A stretch of 64,000 bases of DNA. It comes from Neobacillus bataviensis. GTDB taxonomy: Bacteria; Bacillota; Bacilli; Bacillales_B; DSM-18226. Position 1 is the first letter of the stretch. Every line of letters starts with the position of its first letter. Made by a program: the position numbers and the translations under genes. The notes under the pieces are model-generated. The model was not told where the DNA came from. It saw nothing but the letters and a program-made list of their open reading frames with translations, and made no database searches. Shown piece by piece: positions 51,869 through 59,998 of this stretch. Where the stretch lies: positions 248,001-312,000 of the forward strand of contig NZ_JAHXYW010000002.1 of NCBI RefSeq assembly GCF_019969725.1. The letters run 5' to 3'.

Positions 51869-52740
51869 AAACTTCACTGAGCTTTCATAAAGTAATCATT
51901 GGTTTGCTCGTGATTTATTTATTAATCCCGCTGGCAGGAACATTTTTATTCTCGATCGCCGGTAAATGGGATCACACCATTCTGCCTGAGAGTTTAACGA
52001 TGAAATGGTATATCGAATTATTTCAAGATGAACGGTTTTATGGTGCACTGCAGCATACGTTGTTTTTAATTGTTGTAACGGTTGGTCTTAGTGTGGTGAT
52101 TATGCTTCCAACGATTTTTATCATTACCGTCTATTTCAGCAAATGGGAAGGATGGCTCCAAGCAGCCGCAATGCTTCCTTATGGAATACCTCCGATTGTT
52201 GGAGCTATAGGCTTGATTAAGATCTATTCAGATGGACCGCTTCAAATTACCGGAACACCATGGATTTTGGTTGGTGCTTATTTCATCACGATTTTACCAT
52301 TTATGTATCAAGGTATTCGTAACAGCCTTCGGACGGTGAATGCGGTGCAGCTTGTCGATGCAGCTGAATTACTGGGAGCTACCAAATTTCAGGCGTTTCG
52401 CACTGTCGTGTTTCCTAACATTATCTCTGGTATTTTGGTATCTACCTTATTATCTGTCGCGCTGTTATTTAGTGAGTTTGCTTTTGCCAATTTGCTTGTC
52501 GGGGGCCGATTTGAAACGATTCAAATTTATCTGGCTGACAAATTAAACAGCAGCGGTCACTTAACAAGTGCCATTGTGATTACGTATTATTCGATCATTT
52601 TACTATTAACGGGAACTGTATTAAAACTTACGTTTAAAAAAGAAAAAGTTCCTAGTTTTTCTTCTAAAAAAAGATCTCTTTTATTTTTAATGAAACCATA
52701 CCGTCAAAAAAATACAGCCGTAGAAGGTGAAAATTCATGA
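51865..52740 (+). CDS. ABC transporter permease 2 (organophosphorus operon)
   Basis: 291 residues, six transmembrane segments, PotC-like. The docking loop reads VDAAELLGATKFQAFRTVVFPNIISGIL. It overlaps the previous gene by 4 bp (AGGAGGG just upstream) and the next by 4 bp, indicating tight co-translation. A charged C-terminal tail of about 35 residues (KKEKVPSFSSKKRS) is longer than usual. Confidence 0.9.
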   Translation: MKTSLSFHKVIIGLLVIYLLIPLAGTFLFSIAGKWDHTILPESLTMKWYIELFQDERFYGALQHTLFLIVVTVGLSVVIMLPTIFIITVYFSKWEGWLQAAAMLPYGIPPIVGAIGLIKIYSDGPLQITGTPWILVGAYFITILPFMYQGIRNSLRTVNAVQLVDAAELLGATKFQAFRTVVFPNIISGILVSTLLSVALLFSEFAFANLLVGGRFETIQIYLADKLNSSGHLTSAIVITYYSIILLLTGTVLKLTFKKEKVPSFSSKKRSLLFLMKPYRQKNTAVEGENS

Positions 52741-53750
52741 GTTATGTAACGATTGATCAAGTGACTAAGGGTTATCATCACCAAGTAGTGTTAGAAAATA
52801 TTTCGTTGACCTTAAAAAAGGGAGAATTTGCGACCCTTCTTGGACAAAGCGGGTGCGGAAAAAGTACCTTATTACGATCGATTGCAGGACTTGAAGACGT
52901 GGATTCAGGAACCATCTTCATCGATGGGAAGGATATCACTCATGTATCTCCGCGTCAGCGTGAAGTAGGTATGGTGTTTCAGGCCTATGCACTGTTCCCG
53001 AATATGAATGTTTTTGATAATATCGCCTACGGTCTTAAAATGAAGAAGGCAAAAAATATTAAAACAAGTGTAACCAAGATGATCGAACTCGTCGATTTAG
53101 CCGGAAAAGAACAATCTTATCCACATCAATTATCTGGCGGTCAACAACAAAGGGTAGCTCTTGCCCGCGCCCTTGTCATGGAACCAAAAGTACTGCTTTT
53201 GGATGAGCCGCTAAGTGCATTAGATGCGAAAATTAGAAAAACCTTGCAAAAAGAATTAAGAAGAATCCAGAAAGAATTAGAGATCACCACGATTTTTGTC
53301 ACTCATGATCAAGAAGAAGCAATGACGATGTCGGATCGGATTTTTGTTATGAATAAAGGAAAAATTGTTCAATCCGGTTCTCCAGTGGAAATTTATACTT
53401 CTCCAGTCAATACCTTTGTGGCGAAATTTATTGGAAATTACAATGTTTTGAGTATGGAAGTTTTCCACAAACTTGTTCACAGTACAGAGTTAAACGGGAA
53501 GGAAATCGCCATTCGTCCAGAAGTTTTGCAAATCGTTTCTGCTAATGAAGATCACTTAGGTTTACATGATAACTGGGGAATTAAAGGGCTTGTTAAAGAT
53601 GTTTCGATGACAGGGAATGTCCTAAGATATGAAGTAGAAACAGAAGGGTCCGCTTTCCTAGTGGACAATCTTCATCACAAAGGAAAAATGTTTGGACAAG
53701 GGGCTCAGGTTCGGATTGTTGTACCAAAAAAAGAATGCATTATTTTATAG
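52737..53750 (+). CDS. ABC transporter ATP-binding protein
   Basis: 337 residues. Walker A GQSGCGKST (about 36-44), Q-loop MVFQAYALFPNM, signature LSGGQQQRVALARAL, Walker B VLLLDEPLSALD and H-loop VTHDQEEAM. A C-terminal TOBE-like regulatory domain (IRPEVLQIV onward) is typical of PotA/FbpC/UgpC ATPases. It powers the two permeases encoded just before it. It is followed 27 bp later by the DeoR-type regulator. Confidence 0.95.
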   Translation: MSYVTIDQVTKGYHHQVVLENISLTLKKGEFATLLGQSGCGKSTLLRSIAGLEDVDSGTIFIDGKDITHVSPRQREVGMVFQAYALFPNMNVFDNIAYGLKMKKAKNIKTSVTKMIELVDLAGKEQSYPHQLSGGQQQRVALARALVMEPKVLLLDEPLSALDAKIRKTLQKELRRIQKELEITTIFVTHDQEEAMTMSDRIFVMNKGKIVQSGSPVEIYTSPVNTFVAKFIGNYNVLSMEVFHKLVHSTELNGKEIAIRPEVLQIVSANEDHLGLHDNWGIKGLVKDVSMTGNVLRYEVETEGSAFLVDNLHHKGKMFGQGAQVRIVVPKKECIIL

Positions 53751-53777
53751 TCTATCAATGAATCCGGAGGAAGTAAT

Positions 53778-54560
53778 ATGACCGTTTTGCCAGAAGAACG
53801 AAAAAATGAAATTTTAAAAGAATTGAATAGTGTGGGAAAAGTTAAAGTCGTGGACTTAGTGGAGCAGTATCAGGTCTCAGAGGAAACAATTCGTCGTGAC
53901 TTAATGTTATTAGAGGAAAAAGGTCTTTTAAAGAGAGTTTACGGCGGAGCGATTAAATCGGTTTTTCCATTTGAAGAGCCTCCGTTCTCACATCGTACAA
54001 CAGTGAACCAGGAAGCGAAAGAGAAGATTGGAAATAAAGCAGTAGAACTCATTTCTAACGGCGATGTCATTGCCATTGATGTAGGGACCACCATGCTTGA
54101 ATTTGCGAAATGTATTCAGGATAAGAAAGATATTATCATTATCACCAATTCTCTTCCTGTTTCATCTGTATTGACCGAATCTCTCAATCAAAATAAGTTT
54201 ACAGGCCAAATTTTATTATTAGGCGGGCTATTGGATCCGAAGCAGCAGTCGATTAGTGGCAGTCTTACGGAACAAACGTTACAACAATTTAATATTAATA
54301 AAGCATTTATTTCCGCTGGCGGTGTTTCAATACAAAACGGGGTAAGTAATTATCATTTGCAGGAAACAATGGTTTCACGCAAGATGGTCGAGGTATCAAA
54401 GCAAGTGATCCTGCTAACCGATTCTTCTAAAATCGATGTTGATACTTTTTGTAAAGTTTGTCCTCTCGAAAATGTCGATGTGTTCGTTTGTGAGCAATCA
54501 TTGCCGCAAGAATGGAAGAATCATTCGGAATTAGCGAAACTAAATTGGATTCAGGCATAG
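53778..54560 (+). CDS. DeoR/GlpR family transcriptional regulator
   Basis: 260 residues. The N-terminal DeoR helix-turn-helix is KVKVVDLVEQYQVSEETIRRDLMLLEEKGLLKRVYGGA. The C-terminal DeoRC sensor has IAIDVGTTMLEFAKCI and ITNSLPVSSVL, the sugar-phosphate-binding elements. Members usually repress and are released by phosphorylated sugars. Its position inside a PhoP-boxed operon suggests a second layer of control by an organophosphate product, which is inference. GGAGG precedes the ATG. Confidence 0.93.
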   Translation: MTVLPEERKNEILKELNSVGKVKVVDLVEQYQVSEETIRRDLMLLEEKGLLKRVYGGAIKSVFPFEEPPFSHRTTVNQEAKEKIGNKAVELISNGDVIAIDVGTTMLEFAKCIQDKKDIIIITNSLPVSSVLTESLNQNKFTGQILLLGGLLDPKQQSISGSLTEQTLQQFNINKAFISAGGVSIQNGVSNYHLQETMVSRKMVEVSKQVILLTDSSKIDVDTFCKVCPLENVDVFVCEQSLPQEWKNHSELAKLNWIQA

Positions 54561-54649
54561 TGATCAAGAACAGGAAAATAGAGTGACGAAAAATAGGGGT
54601 CTCATTTTTTTATTAGATTTTAAGAAATGGGAAAAGGAGTTTTCAAAAT

Positions 54650-55522
54650 ATGAGCTTCATTGCGATCGATTTGGATGGGACATTATTAAACGGTCAGAAT
54701 GAAATTAGTGAAGAAAATAGAAAGGCGATTCAATATGCTCAAGAACAAGGTTTTGAAGTGGTCATTTCAACAGGGCGGGCACATTTTGATGCTCAGACCA
54801 TTTGTAATAAAGCCGGGATTTCTCCCTATATCATTGGGACAAATGGTGCAACGATTCATTCGAAAGACGGAAAGATGCTTTCCTCTATTCCGATATCGAA
54901 AGAGTGTGTCGGATCGATTCTAAAGTGGCTGGATGAACGGGATTTTTATTATGAAGTGTTTACTGACAAAGCGATTTATTCACTTAAGAAGAAGAGAGAA
55001 CATTTTTATCACGAGATTCAACACTTGAAAATCGCGAGTTTGGATAGCAATCAGAAAAAGATAGCGGCGGAAGCTGAAAGACAGTTTGATCAGTTTGGCT
55101 ATGTTCTTGTTGAAAACTATCCTGACATCCTAAAACAGGAGGAAGAAGTTTTTAATATTGTAGTCTGTTCGTTTGATCAAAAGAAACTAGCGGAAGGCTG
55201 GAACCGATTCGATATGGTAGATGAGTTGATGGTTGTTTCTTCGGGTGATCATAACATTGAAATTACGAATAAAAGTGCTTCAAAAGGAAATGCCCTTGAA
55301 AAAATGGCTCTCTTGATGAATGGATCCTTAGAAAAATCTATGGCTATCGGGGACAGCAACAATGATTTATCCATGTTCCGAAAAGTTGGATACAGTGTAG
55401 CGATGGAAAATGCGAAGGATGACATAAAAGCGGTTTGTACAACAACAACCCTTAAAAATTATGACAATGGGGTGGCTCACGCGATTTATCGATTTACGGA
55501 GAACTTCGCTCTTCAAAAATAA
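54650..55522 (+). CDS. Cof-type HAD-IIB phosphatase
   Basis: 290 residues. Motif I AIDLDGTLLNG with nucleophile D8-type Asp and acid/base Asp, motif II VISTGRA, motif III Lys in NKSASKGNAL and motif IV GDSNNDLSMF. The C2B cap domain lies between (about 85-205). Cof-type enzymes dephosphorylate sugar phosphates and other small phosphoesters. As the last main gene of the operon it could remove phosphate from the product of the NPP-like hydrolase. It has an AAAAGGAG site. Confidence 0.93.
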   Translation: MSFIAIDLDGTLLNGQNEISEENRKAIQYAQEQGFEVVISTGRAHFDAQTICNKAGISPYIIGTNGATIHSKDGKMLSSIPISKECVGSILKWLDERDFYYEVFTDKAIYSLKKKREHFYHEIQHLKIASLDSNQKKIAAEAERQFDQFGYVLVENYPDILKQEEEVFNIVVCSFDQKKLAEGWNRFDMVDELMVVSSGDHNIEITNKSASKGNALEKMALLMNGSLEKSMAIGDSNNDLSMFRKVGYSVAMENAKDDIKAVCTTTTLKNYDNGVAHAIYRFTENFALQK

Positions 55523-55549
55523 GTGTCATCTGTTCAAGGAGAGAACAAT

Positions 55550-55666
55550 ATGGCATGGATTTATATTTTAATAGCAGGATTTTTGGAAATTGGCTGGTTG
55601 ATGGATTTCTTTAGAAAAAAGAAACCAGTGGTGCCAATCATTGAACGAAAATTGTTGAAGATTTAA
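55550..55666 (+). CDS. Short SMR-like protein, 38 residues (possible remnant)
   Basis: Starts MAWIYILIAGFLEIGWLMDF, matching the first helix of small multidrug resistance (SugE/EmrE) proteins including the conserved Glu, then departs into RKKKPVVPIIERKLLKI and stops. A normal SMR protein has about 105 residues and four helices. AAGGAGAG precedes the ATG, so it may still be translated as a single-helix peptide. A deletion remnant or a genuine micro-protein are both possible. Confidence 0.5.
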   Translation: MAWIYILIAGFLEIGWLMDFFRKKKPVVPIIERKLLKI

Positions 55667-55691
55667 GATTAATAGATAGGTAAAGAAAAAA

Positions 55692-55719
55692 CACCCTTTG
55701 CTGTCACAGTAAAAGGGTG
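55692..55719 (+). terminator. Terminator of the organophosphorus operon
   Basis: CACCCTTT/AAAGGGTG stem with a 12-nt loop and a short T-rich tail (GGTTCTCT). Confidence 0.65.
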
Positions 55720-55828
55720 GTTCTCTAATGTTTCCATCATTATTCTATGAAACATAAACACGGTAAGTGAATCTCTCAGTATATCCTTTTTATTTTAAAA
55801 ATTGGGTAAAAGATGAGGGACAAAACCA

Positions 55829-56512
55829 TTATTTTATTTTATGTAAATATCTATAGATAGTCGCTTCTGATACATCTAGATATTTTGCAACCTCACTTAC
55901 CCCGCCTTTTAATAAAAAGGCTCCCTTTTCATTGAGTTTTTTTACCACATCTATTTTTTCTTGTGGAGACATCCGCTCTGCCGGGACGTCATACTCAGAT
56001 AAAACCCCTTTAATAAGAGAGGAGAGAAGATCTTCTATATTTTCTTCGAAATTTTCATAAAGATTCGGATCATGAACCGGCTTTATTTGCTCGACAGAAT
56101 CATTTTTGGGATTTTCAATCATAATGACTTGATCTAAAATGTTGCGCGCCTTAATAAAGTCGGTGATATCAACATTAACACAAATCATTCCAATAATTTG
56201 GTTACTTTCATCTTTAATAAAATAGCTGGAAGAACGAAGTGTATTAATCGTTTTTGAACTGCTTTTATAATTGCAGATATAATCCCGATCTTTATAGCTT
56301 TTTTCTTTTATTATTTTCAAAGCAAGATCCGTAATAGGACTATTTATCTTTCTTCCGCTAATTTGTCCATTCACAATTTCAATAATGGAATGATCAGGGT
56401 TCGTTACATCATGTAATACAACCTCGCAATTTTCTCCCATTATTTCAGCAATAAAATGCACCATGGGAATATACTGTTTCAGTTTTTCGGTATTTGTCAG
56501 CATTACCATCAT
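55829..56512 (-). CDS. YheO/DauR-like transcriptional regulator
   Basis: 227 residues. The N-terminal PAS_6/YheO domain (about 10-130) includes GENCEVVLHDVTNPDHSIIEI, INSPITDLAL and IGMICVNVDIT. The C-terminal helix-turn-helix (about 185-227) is GAFLLKGGVSEVAKYLDVSEATIYRYL. DauR controls D-arginine use in Pseudomonas, and others in the family govern amino-acid or amine catabolism. It is divergent from ridA, with a long inverted repeat in between. Several ATGs at the start (56512, 56509, 56503) are possible. Confidence 0.88.
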   Translation of the reverse strand: MMVMLTNTEKLKQYIPMVHFIAEIMGENCEVVLHDVTNPDHSIIEIVNGQISGRKINSPITDLALKIIKEKSYKDRDYICNYKSSSKTINTLRSSSYFIKDESNQIIGMICVNVDITDFIKARNILDQVIMIENPKNDSVEQIKPVHDPNLYENFEENIEDLLSSLIKGVLSEYDVPAERMSPQEKIDVVKKLNEKGAFLLKGGVSEVAKYLDVSEATIYRYLHKIK

Positions 56513-56597
56513 CCATCCAACCTTTTTTCCATATCAATTTTAGTTTAACAAAGATTTAATAAAATTCAATAAGATAAATTTCTGAATTTTTAGTTGA

Positions 56598-56655
56598 TGT
56601 GATAAAAAATATACATTATAATAATAAAAAATCATCATAATAATTTTTTATCACA
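56598..56655. promoter_or_regulatory. Widely spaced 13-bp inverted repeat, candidate operator
   Basis: TGTGATAAAAAAT (56598-56610) and ATTTTTTATCACA (56643-56655) are perfect inverted copies with centres 45 bp apart. The right arm ends one base before the AGGAGG of ridA. They lie in the divergent control region of the YheO/DauR-like regulator. Confidence 0.6.
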
Positions 56656-56667
56656 GGAGGTTTTACA

Positions 56668-57051
56668 ATGCTCAATTCGATTTCAACCAAAAATGCTCCA
56701 AGAGCAATTGGTCCGTATTCTCAGGCAGTAAAAATCGGGGAATTCCTTTTTATATCTGGGCAACTACCGATTAACCCAGTCACAAATGAAATGCCGGAAA
56801 CCATTACAGAACAAGCAAAACAATCATTGGAAAATGTAAAAGCAATTTTAGAAGAGGCTGGAAGCGATCTACATCATGTAGTGAAAACAACTGTCTTTTT
56901 AGACGATATGAATGCTTTTACACAAGTGAATGAAGTATATCAATCGTATTTTAGTGGAAACTATCCTGCTAGAAGTGCAATAGAGGTTGCACGCCTGCCA
57001 AAGGATGCTTCAGTGGAAATCGAAGTAATTGCCTGTTTATCAAATAATTAG
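56668..57051 (+). CDS. ridA: RidA family reactive intermediate deaminase
   Basis: 127 residues. RidA signatures: AIGPYSQAVKIGEFLFISGQLP, the VVKTTVFLDDMNAF region and NYPARSAIEVARLPKDASVEIEVIA with the conserved Arg and Glu. RidA hydrolyses enamine/imine intermediates formed by PLP enzymes. Its lead position here, under a DauR-like regulator and ahead of an MFS carrier and a TIM-barrel isomerase, points to catabolism of an amino compound. AGGAGG precedes the ATG. Confidence 0.94.
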   Translation: MLNSISTKNAPRAIGPYSQAVKIGEFLFISGQLPINPVTNEMPETITEQAKQSLENVKAILEEAGSDLHHVVKTTVFLDDMNAFTQVNEVYQSYFSGNYPARSAIEVARLPKDASVEIEVIACLSNN

Positions 57052-57223
57052 GAGGTTTTTTATTAATCTATAAAAATAACAATCAATTAGGTTAACTGTC
57101 GTTTTAGTTAAGGCTTCTGCATCGATGTCACAAGGGGGTGAGAGAGTTTTAATTAACCATTTGTGTAAGCCTTTTCATCCTATATTTTCTACTTGAAATA
57201 TCTATTTTAGGAGGGACATGACA

Positions 57224-58522
57224 TTGACGAATCAAAATAATAACATGAAAAAATGGTTTACGCTTGCCGTATTAATACTTGGCGGGGGAACGGTTTTTAA
57301 GCTTCCCTGGTTAAAAGATGCCTTTTATGTCCCTATGATGGATTATTTCCATTTAACCCACACACAGATGGGTTTCACGTTATCTGTTTATGCATTTATC
57401 CAGACCTTCGGTTACCTTATCTCGATGTATGTAGCCGATCGATTTTCTAAGAAAAAATTGATGCCAGTTGCTTTAATTGGAATTGGAGCAACAGGATTCT
57501 ACTTAACCACATTTCCAAGTTATTATGAAATATTAGTAATTTGGGGGCTTTTCGCTTTATTTGCTGAAATTGCTTTTTGGCCGGTCTTAATCAAATCCGT
57601 AAGATTATTAGGAGACTCAGATGAGCAAGGAAGAATGTTTGGATTCTTAGAGGCGGGAAGAGGAGTCATAGATACGGTTATTGCATTTGCTGCTCTCGGA
57701 ATTTTTAAATGGCTCGGAGAAGGGGCAGCCGGTTTAAGAGGTGCAATTCTCTTCTTTTCGATCACCATGATTGTAATTGCTATTATTTTATATTTCCTTC
57801 TTGAAGATGATGTCATTTCAGCTGTAGATGAGCAAGGTCAAAAAGTAAACAAAAATAAGGCAGCATTAGAAGGTGCATTAAAGGCAGTAAAAATGCCAGA
57901 AATATGGGTTGTCGCTTTTACTATTTTTTCAGTGTATTCCGTTTATATTGGCTTAACCTACTTTATTCCATTTTTAAAAGACATTTATGGAATACCTGTC
58001 GCTTTAGTTGGAGCATATGGAATTATCAATCAATATGGTTTGAAAATGTTAGGCGGACCTATAGGGGGATTCCTTGCAGATAAAAAGTTTAAATCTCCTT
58101 CAAAATATTTGCGGGTAGCTTTTGCTGCATCGATCATAGGAATGATTATTTTTATTCTCTTGCCTCATCAACATCTGAATGTATATTTTGGCGTAATTTT
58201 TACACTAGCTTTCGGTGCTATTATCTTTACACAAAGAGCGGTCTTCTTTGCTCCAATTGAAGAAGTTGGCATTCCGAGAGAAATAAGTGGTGCAGCAGTT
58301 TCTATAGCTTGTTTAGTAGGATATGCACCTTCTATGTTTGCCTTCACGCTATATGGAAGCATGTTGGATCGTTCGCCTGGTATGGAAGGATATAGACATG
58401 TCTTCTTGACCATGATTGCATTCGCTGCTTTAGGTTTTCTGATTAGCAGCTATTTAGTTAAAGTCGTAAATAAGAAAAAAGCACTCCAGCAAGATTCGGA
58501 GAGCAACCAAATCAAAGCGTAA
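57224..58522 (+). CDS. MFS transporter
   Basis: 432 residues, 12 predicted transmembrane segments. TTG at 57224 is favoured (8 nt from AGGAGGG); the ATG at 57218 is only 2 nt from it. Motif YVADRFSKKKLMPVALIGIGATG follows TM2. The overall pattern (KLPWLKDAFYVPMMDYFHLTHTQMGFTLSVYAF) suits a metabolite importer of the GlpT/NarK-like type. The 170-bp gap after ridA holds distant AAGGCTT/AAGCCTT arms but no clear promoter. Confidence 0.88.
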   Translation: MTNQNNNMKKWFTLAVLILGGGTVFKLPWLKDAFYVPMMDYFHLTHTQMGFTLSVYAFIQTFGYLISMYVADRFSKKKLMPVALIGIGATGFYLTTFPSYYEILVIWGLFALFAEIAFWPVLIKSVRLLGDSDEQGRMFGFLEAGRGVIDTVIAFAALGIFKWLGEGAAGLRGAILFFSITMIVIAIILYFLLEDDVISAVDEQGQKVNKNKAALEGALKAVKMPEIWVVAFTIFSVYSVYIGLTYFIPFLKDIYGIPVALVGAYGIINQYGLKMLGGPIGGFLADKKFKSPSKYLRVAFAASIIGMIIFILLPHQHLNVYFGVIFTLAFGAIIFTQRAVFFAPIEEVGIPREISGAAVSIACLVGYAPSMFAFTLYGSMLDRSPGMEGYRHVFLTMIAFAALGFLISSYLVKVVNKKKALQQDSESNQIKA

Positions 58523-58564
58523 TTTTTTCATTAATAGATAAATTGACGTAAGGGTGGATAAAAA

Positions 58565-59515
58565 ATGAAAATTGGATTAGAGACAGAAAGCTTTCACTTA
58601 CAGTTTATAACTGGTCGAATGGATATCTTCGGTTTTATCAGAAAAACAGCCGAATTGGGATTAGATGGAGTCATGATCAATATCGTCCCATGGCCGGGGT
58701 TACCAGGAAGAGGCACCTTAGAGTCGTTTGAGCCTGAGTATTTAGATAGGGTAAGAAATGAAATTCAAAAGTATGGATTTTTCGCTGAAATTGATACAAA
58801 TGGAACGGAACCGGCACATTTAAAAGAGGTCATACAGGCAGCCCATAGAATAGGAGCGGATGTGATACGCACGTATGCATGCATGGGCGAGTATGATCAG
58901 GAAAGATTGAAAAAAGCACCCGGGGATATCAAACAAATTGTTCCTTTTCTGGAAAAATACAGAATCAAACTTGCTGTGGAAAATCATGAGGAAGAATTAA
59001 CAGATGAAGTTATTGAAATTATTAAGGAAGTCAACAGCCCTTGGGTTGGCGCGCATTGTGATGTTGGCAACGGAATGATGGCATGGGAGGACCCTGTTGA
59101 AGCCGTTGGAAAACTAGCACCTTATGCTTTTACAACTCATTTTAAAGATCATATTATCGTTCATGATGGCGAGAATTACAGAGTATGCGGCGTACCTGTA
59201 GGGACAGGAAATATCGATACGGAAGAATGTTTTAAAATCTTGGTTGAGAAATCTACTCTAACTAGGATCAATGTTGAAATGTGTTTCCCATATGCCATTC
59301 ATTTTAAACGCGAGCTTGGTGCAGGAGGAGTCTTTGCAGTAGGTGAAGGAGCATTTAAGGTTGAGCAGCCTCCTTATGATTTAAATGTTATTAAACCATT
59401 GGATTACTATTATCCTCCAGAAGAACTTTTAGACCAAATGATTGAAGATCAAGAAAAAGGTACAGAGCAATCGGTTAAGTATACACTTGCTTTGCGTGAT
59501 AAATATTGCCGTTGA
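58565..59515 (+). CDS. TIM-barrel sugar isomerase/epimerase-like protein
   Basis: 316 residues of the AP_endonuc_2 (xylose isomerase-like) family. Metal-ligand candidates follow the usual order: Glu in AVENHEEELTD, Asp in GAHCDVGNG, His in TTHFKDH and Glu in INVEMCFP. Members include hydroxypyruvate isomerase, inosose dehydratase and tagatose epimerase. The C-terminal tail of about 45 residues is rich in acidic residues. Being in the DauR/RidA cluster rather than the xylan island, it probably belongs to a different pathway. The ATG follows AAGGGTGG. Confidence 0.85.
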   Translation: MKIGLETESFHLQFITGRMDIFGFIRKTAELGLDGVMINIVPWPGLPGRGTLESFEPEYLDRVRNEIQKYGFFAEIDTNGTEPAHLKEVIQAAHRIGADVIRTYACMGEYDQERLKKAPGDIKQIVPFLEKYRIKLAVENHEEELTDEVIEIIKEVNSPWVGAHCDVGNGMMAWEDPVEAVGKLAPYAFTTHFKDHIIVHDGENYRVCGVPVGTGNIDTEECFKILVEKSTLTRINVEMCFPYAIHFKRELGAGGVFAVGEGAFKVEQPPYDLNVIKPLDYYYPPEELLDQMIEDQEKGTEQSVKYTLALRDKYCR

Positions 59516-59558
59516 ACTTAAGGGAAAAAAGAGAAAAATAAAAATTGTCGTAAAACAG

Positions 59559-59590
59559 AAAGGTCGGACTCTTACTCCGGCCTTTTTGTA
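59559..59590 (+). terminator. Terminator after the RidA cluster
   Basis: A 10-bp stem AAAGGTCGGA/TCCGGCCTTT (one G-U pair) with a 7-nt loop and a TT tail. Confidence 0.85.
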
Positions 59591-59597
59591 TATATAA

Positions 59598-59683
59598 ATT
59601 TAGAAATTTATCTAAATATCTAAAAGGATTAATTGACTAATTTTAAAAATTGCCATATTATACATTTAGATAATTTTCTAAAT
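59598..59683 (+). promoter_or_regulatory. SdpR-type promoter with two matching operators
   Basis: ATTTAGAAATTTATCTAAAT (59598-59617) and ATTTAGATAATTTTCTAAAT (59664-59683) share ATTTAGA/TCTAAAT arms. Between them lie -35 TTGACT (59633-59638) and -10 TATTAT (59656-59661) with 17-bp spacing, so the second operator covers the start point. Confidence 0.8.
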
Positions 59684-59719
59684 ACCTAAAAGTAAGATGC
59701 AAAGGAAAAGGGTGTTGAC

Positions 59720-59998
59720 ATGAATGAAGCTTTTAAGGCGTTGTCCGATCCAAGCAGGAGGAAAATTCTCCATTTATTGAAAAAGAAGGACTTATCCGCA
59801 GGAGAAATTGCTGACCATTTTAATATGACAAAGCCAAGCATTTCACACCATTTGAATTTATTAAAGCAAGCGAACTTGGTGGACTCAGAAAAAAAGGGAC
59901 AGCAAATTATTTATAGCCTAAATACGAGTGTGTTTGAAGATGTAATTACCTGGTTTATGGATTTTTTAAAGAAGGATGAAGGGGAAGATATAAAATGA
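59720..59998 (+). CDS. sdpR: ArsR family repressor, SdpR-like
   Basis: 92 residues, the size of B. subtilis SdpR. Winged helix: ALSDPSRRKILHLLKKKDLSAGEIADHFNMTKPSISHHLNLLKQANLV, with GQQIIYSLNTSVFEDV as wing and dimer part. No metal-binding Cys motif. In B. subtilis SdpR autorepresses sdpRI and is captured at the membrane by SdpI when SdpC toxin is bound. Overlaps the next gene by 4 bp. Confidence 0.88.
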   Translation: MNEAFKALSDPSRRKILHLLKKKDLSAGEIADHFNMTKPSISHHLNLLKQANLVDSEKKGQQIIYSLNTSVFEDVITWFMDFLKKDEGEDIK

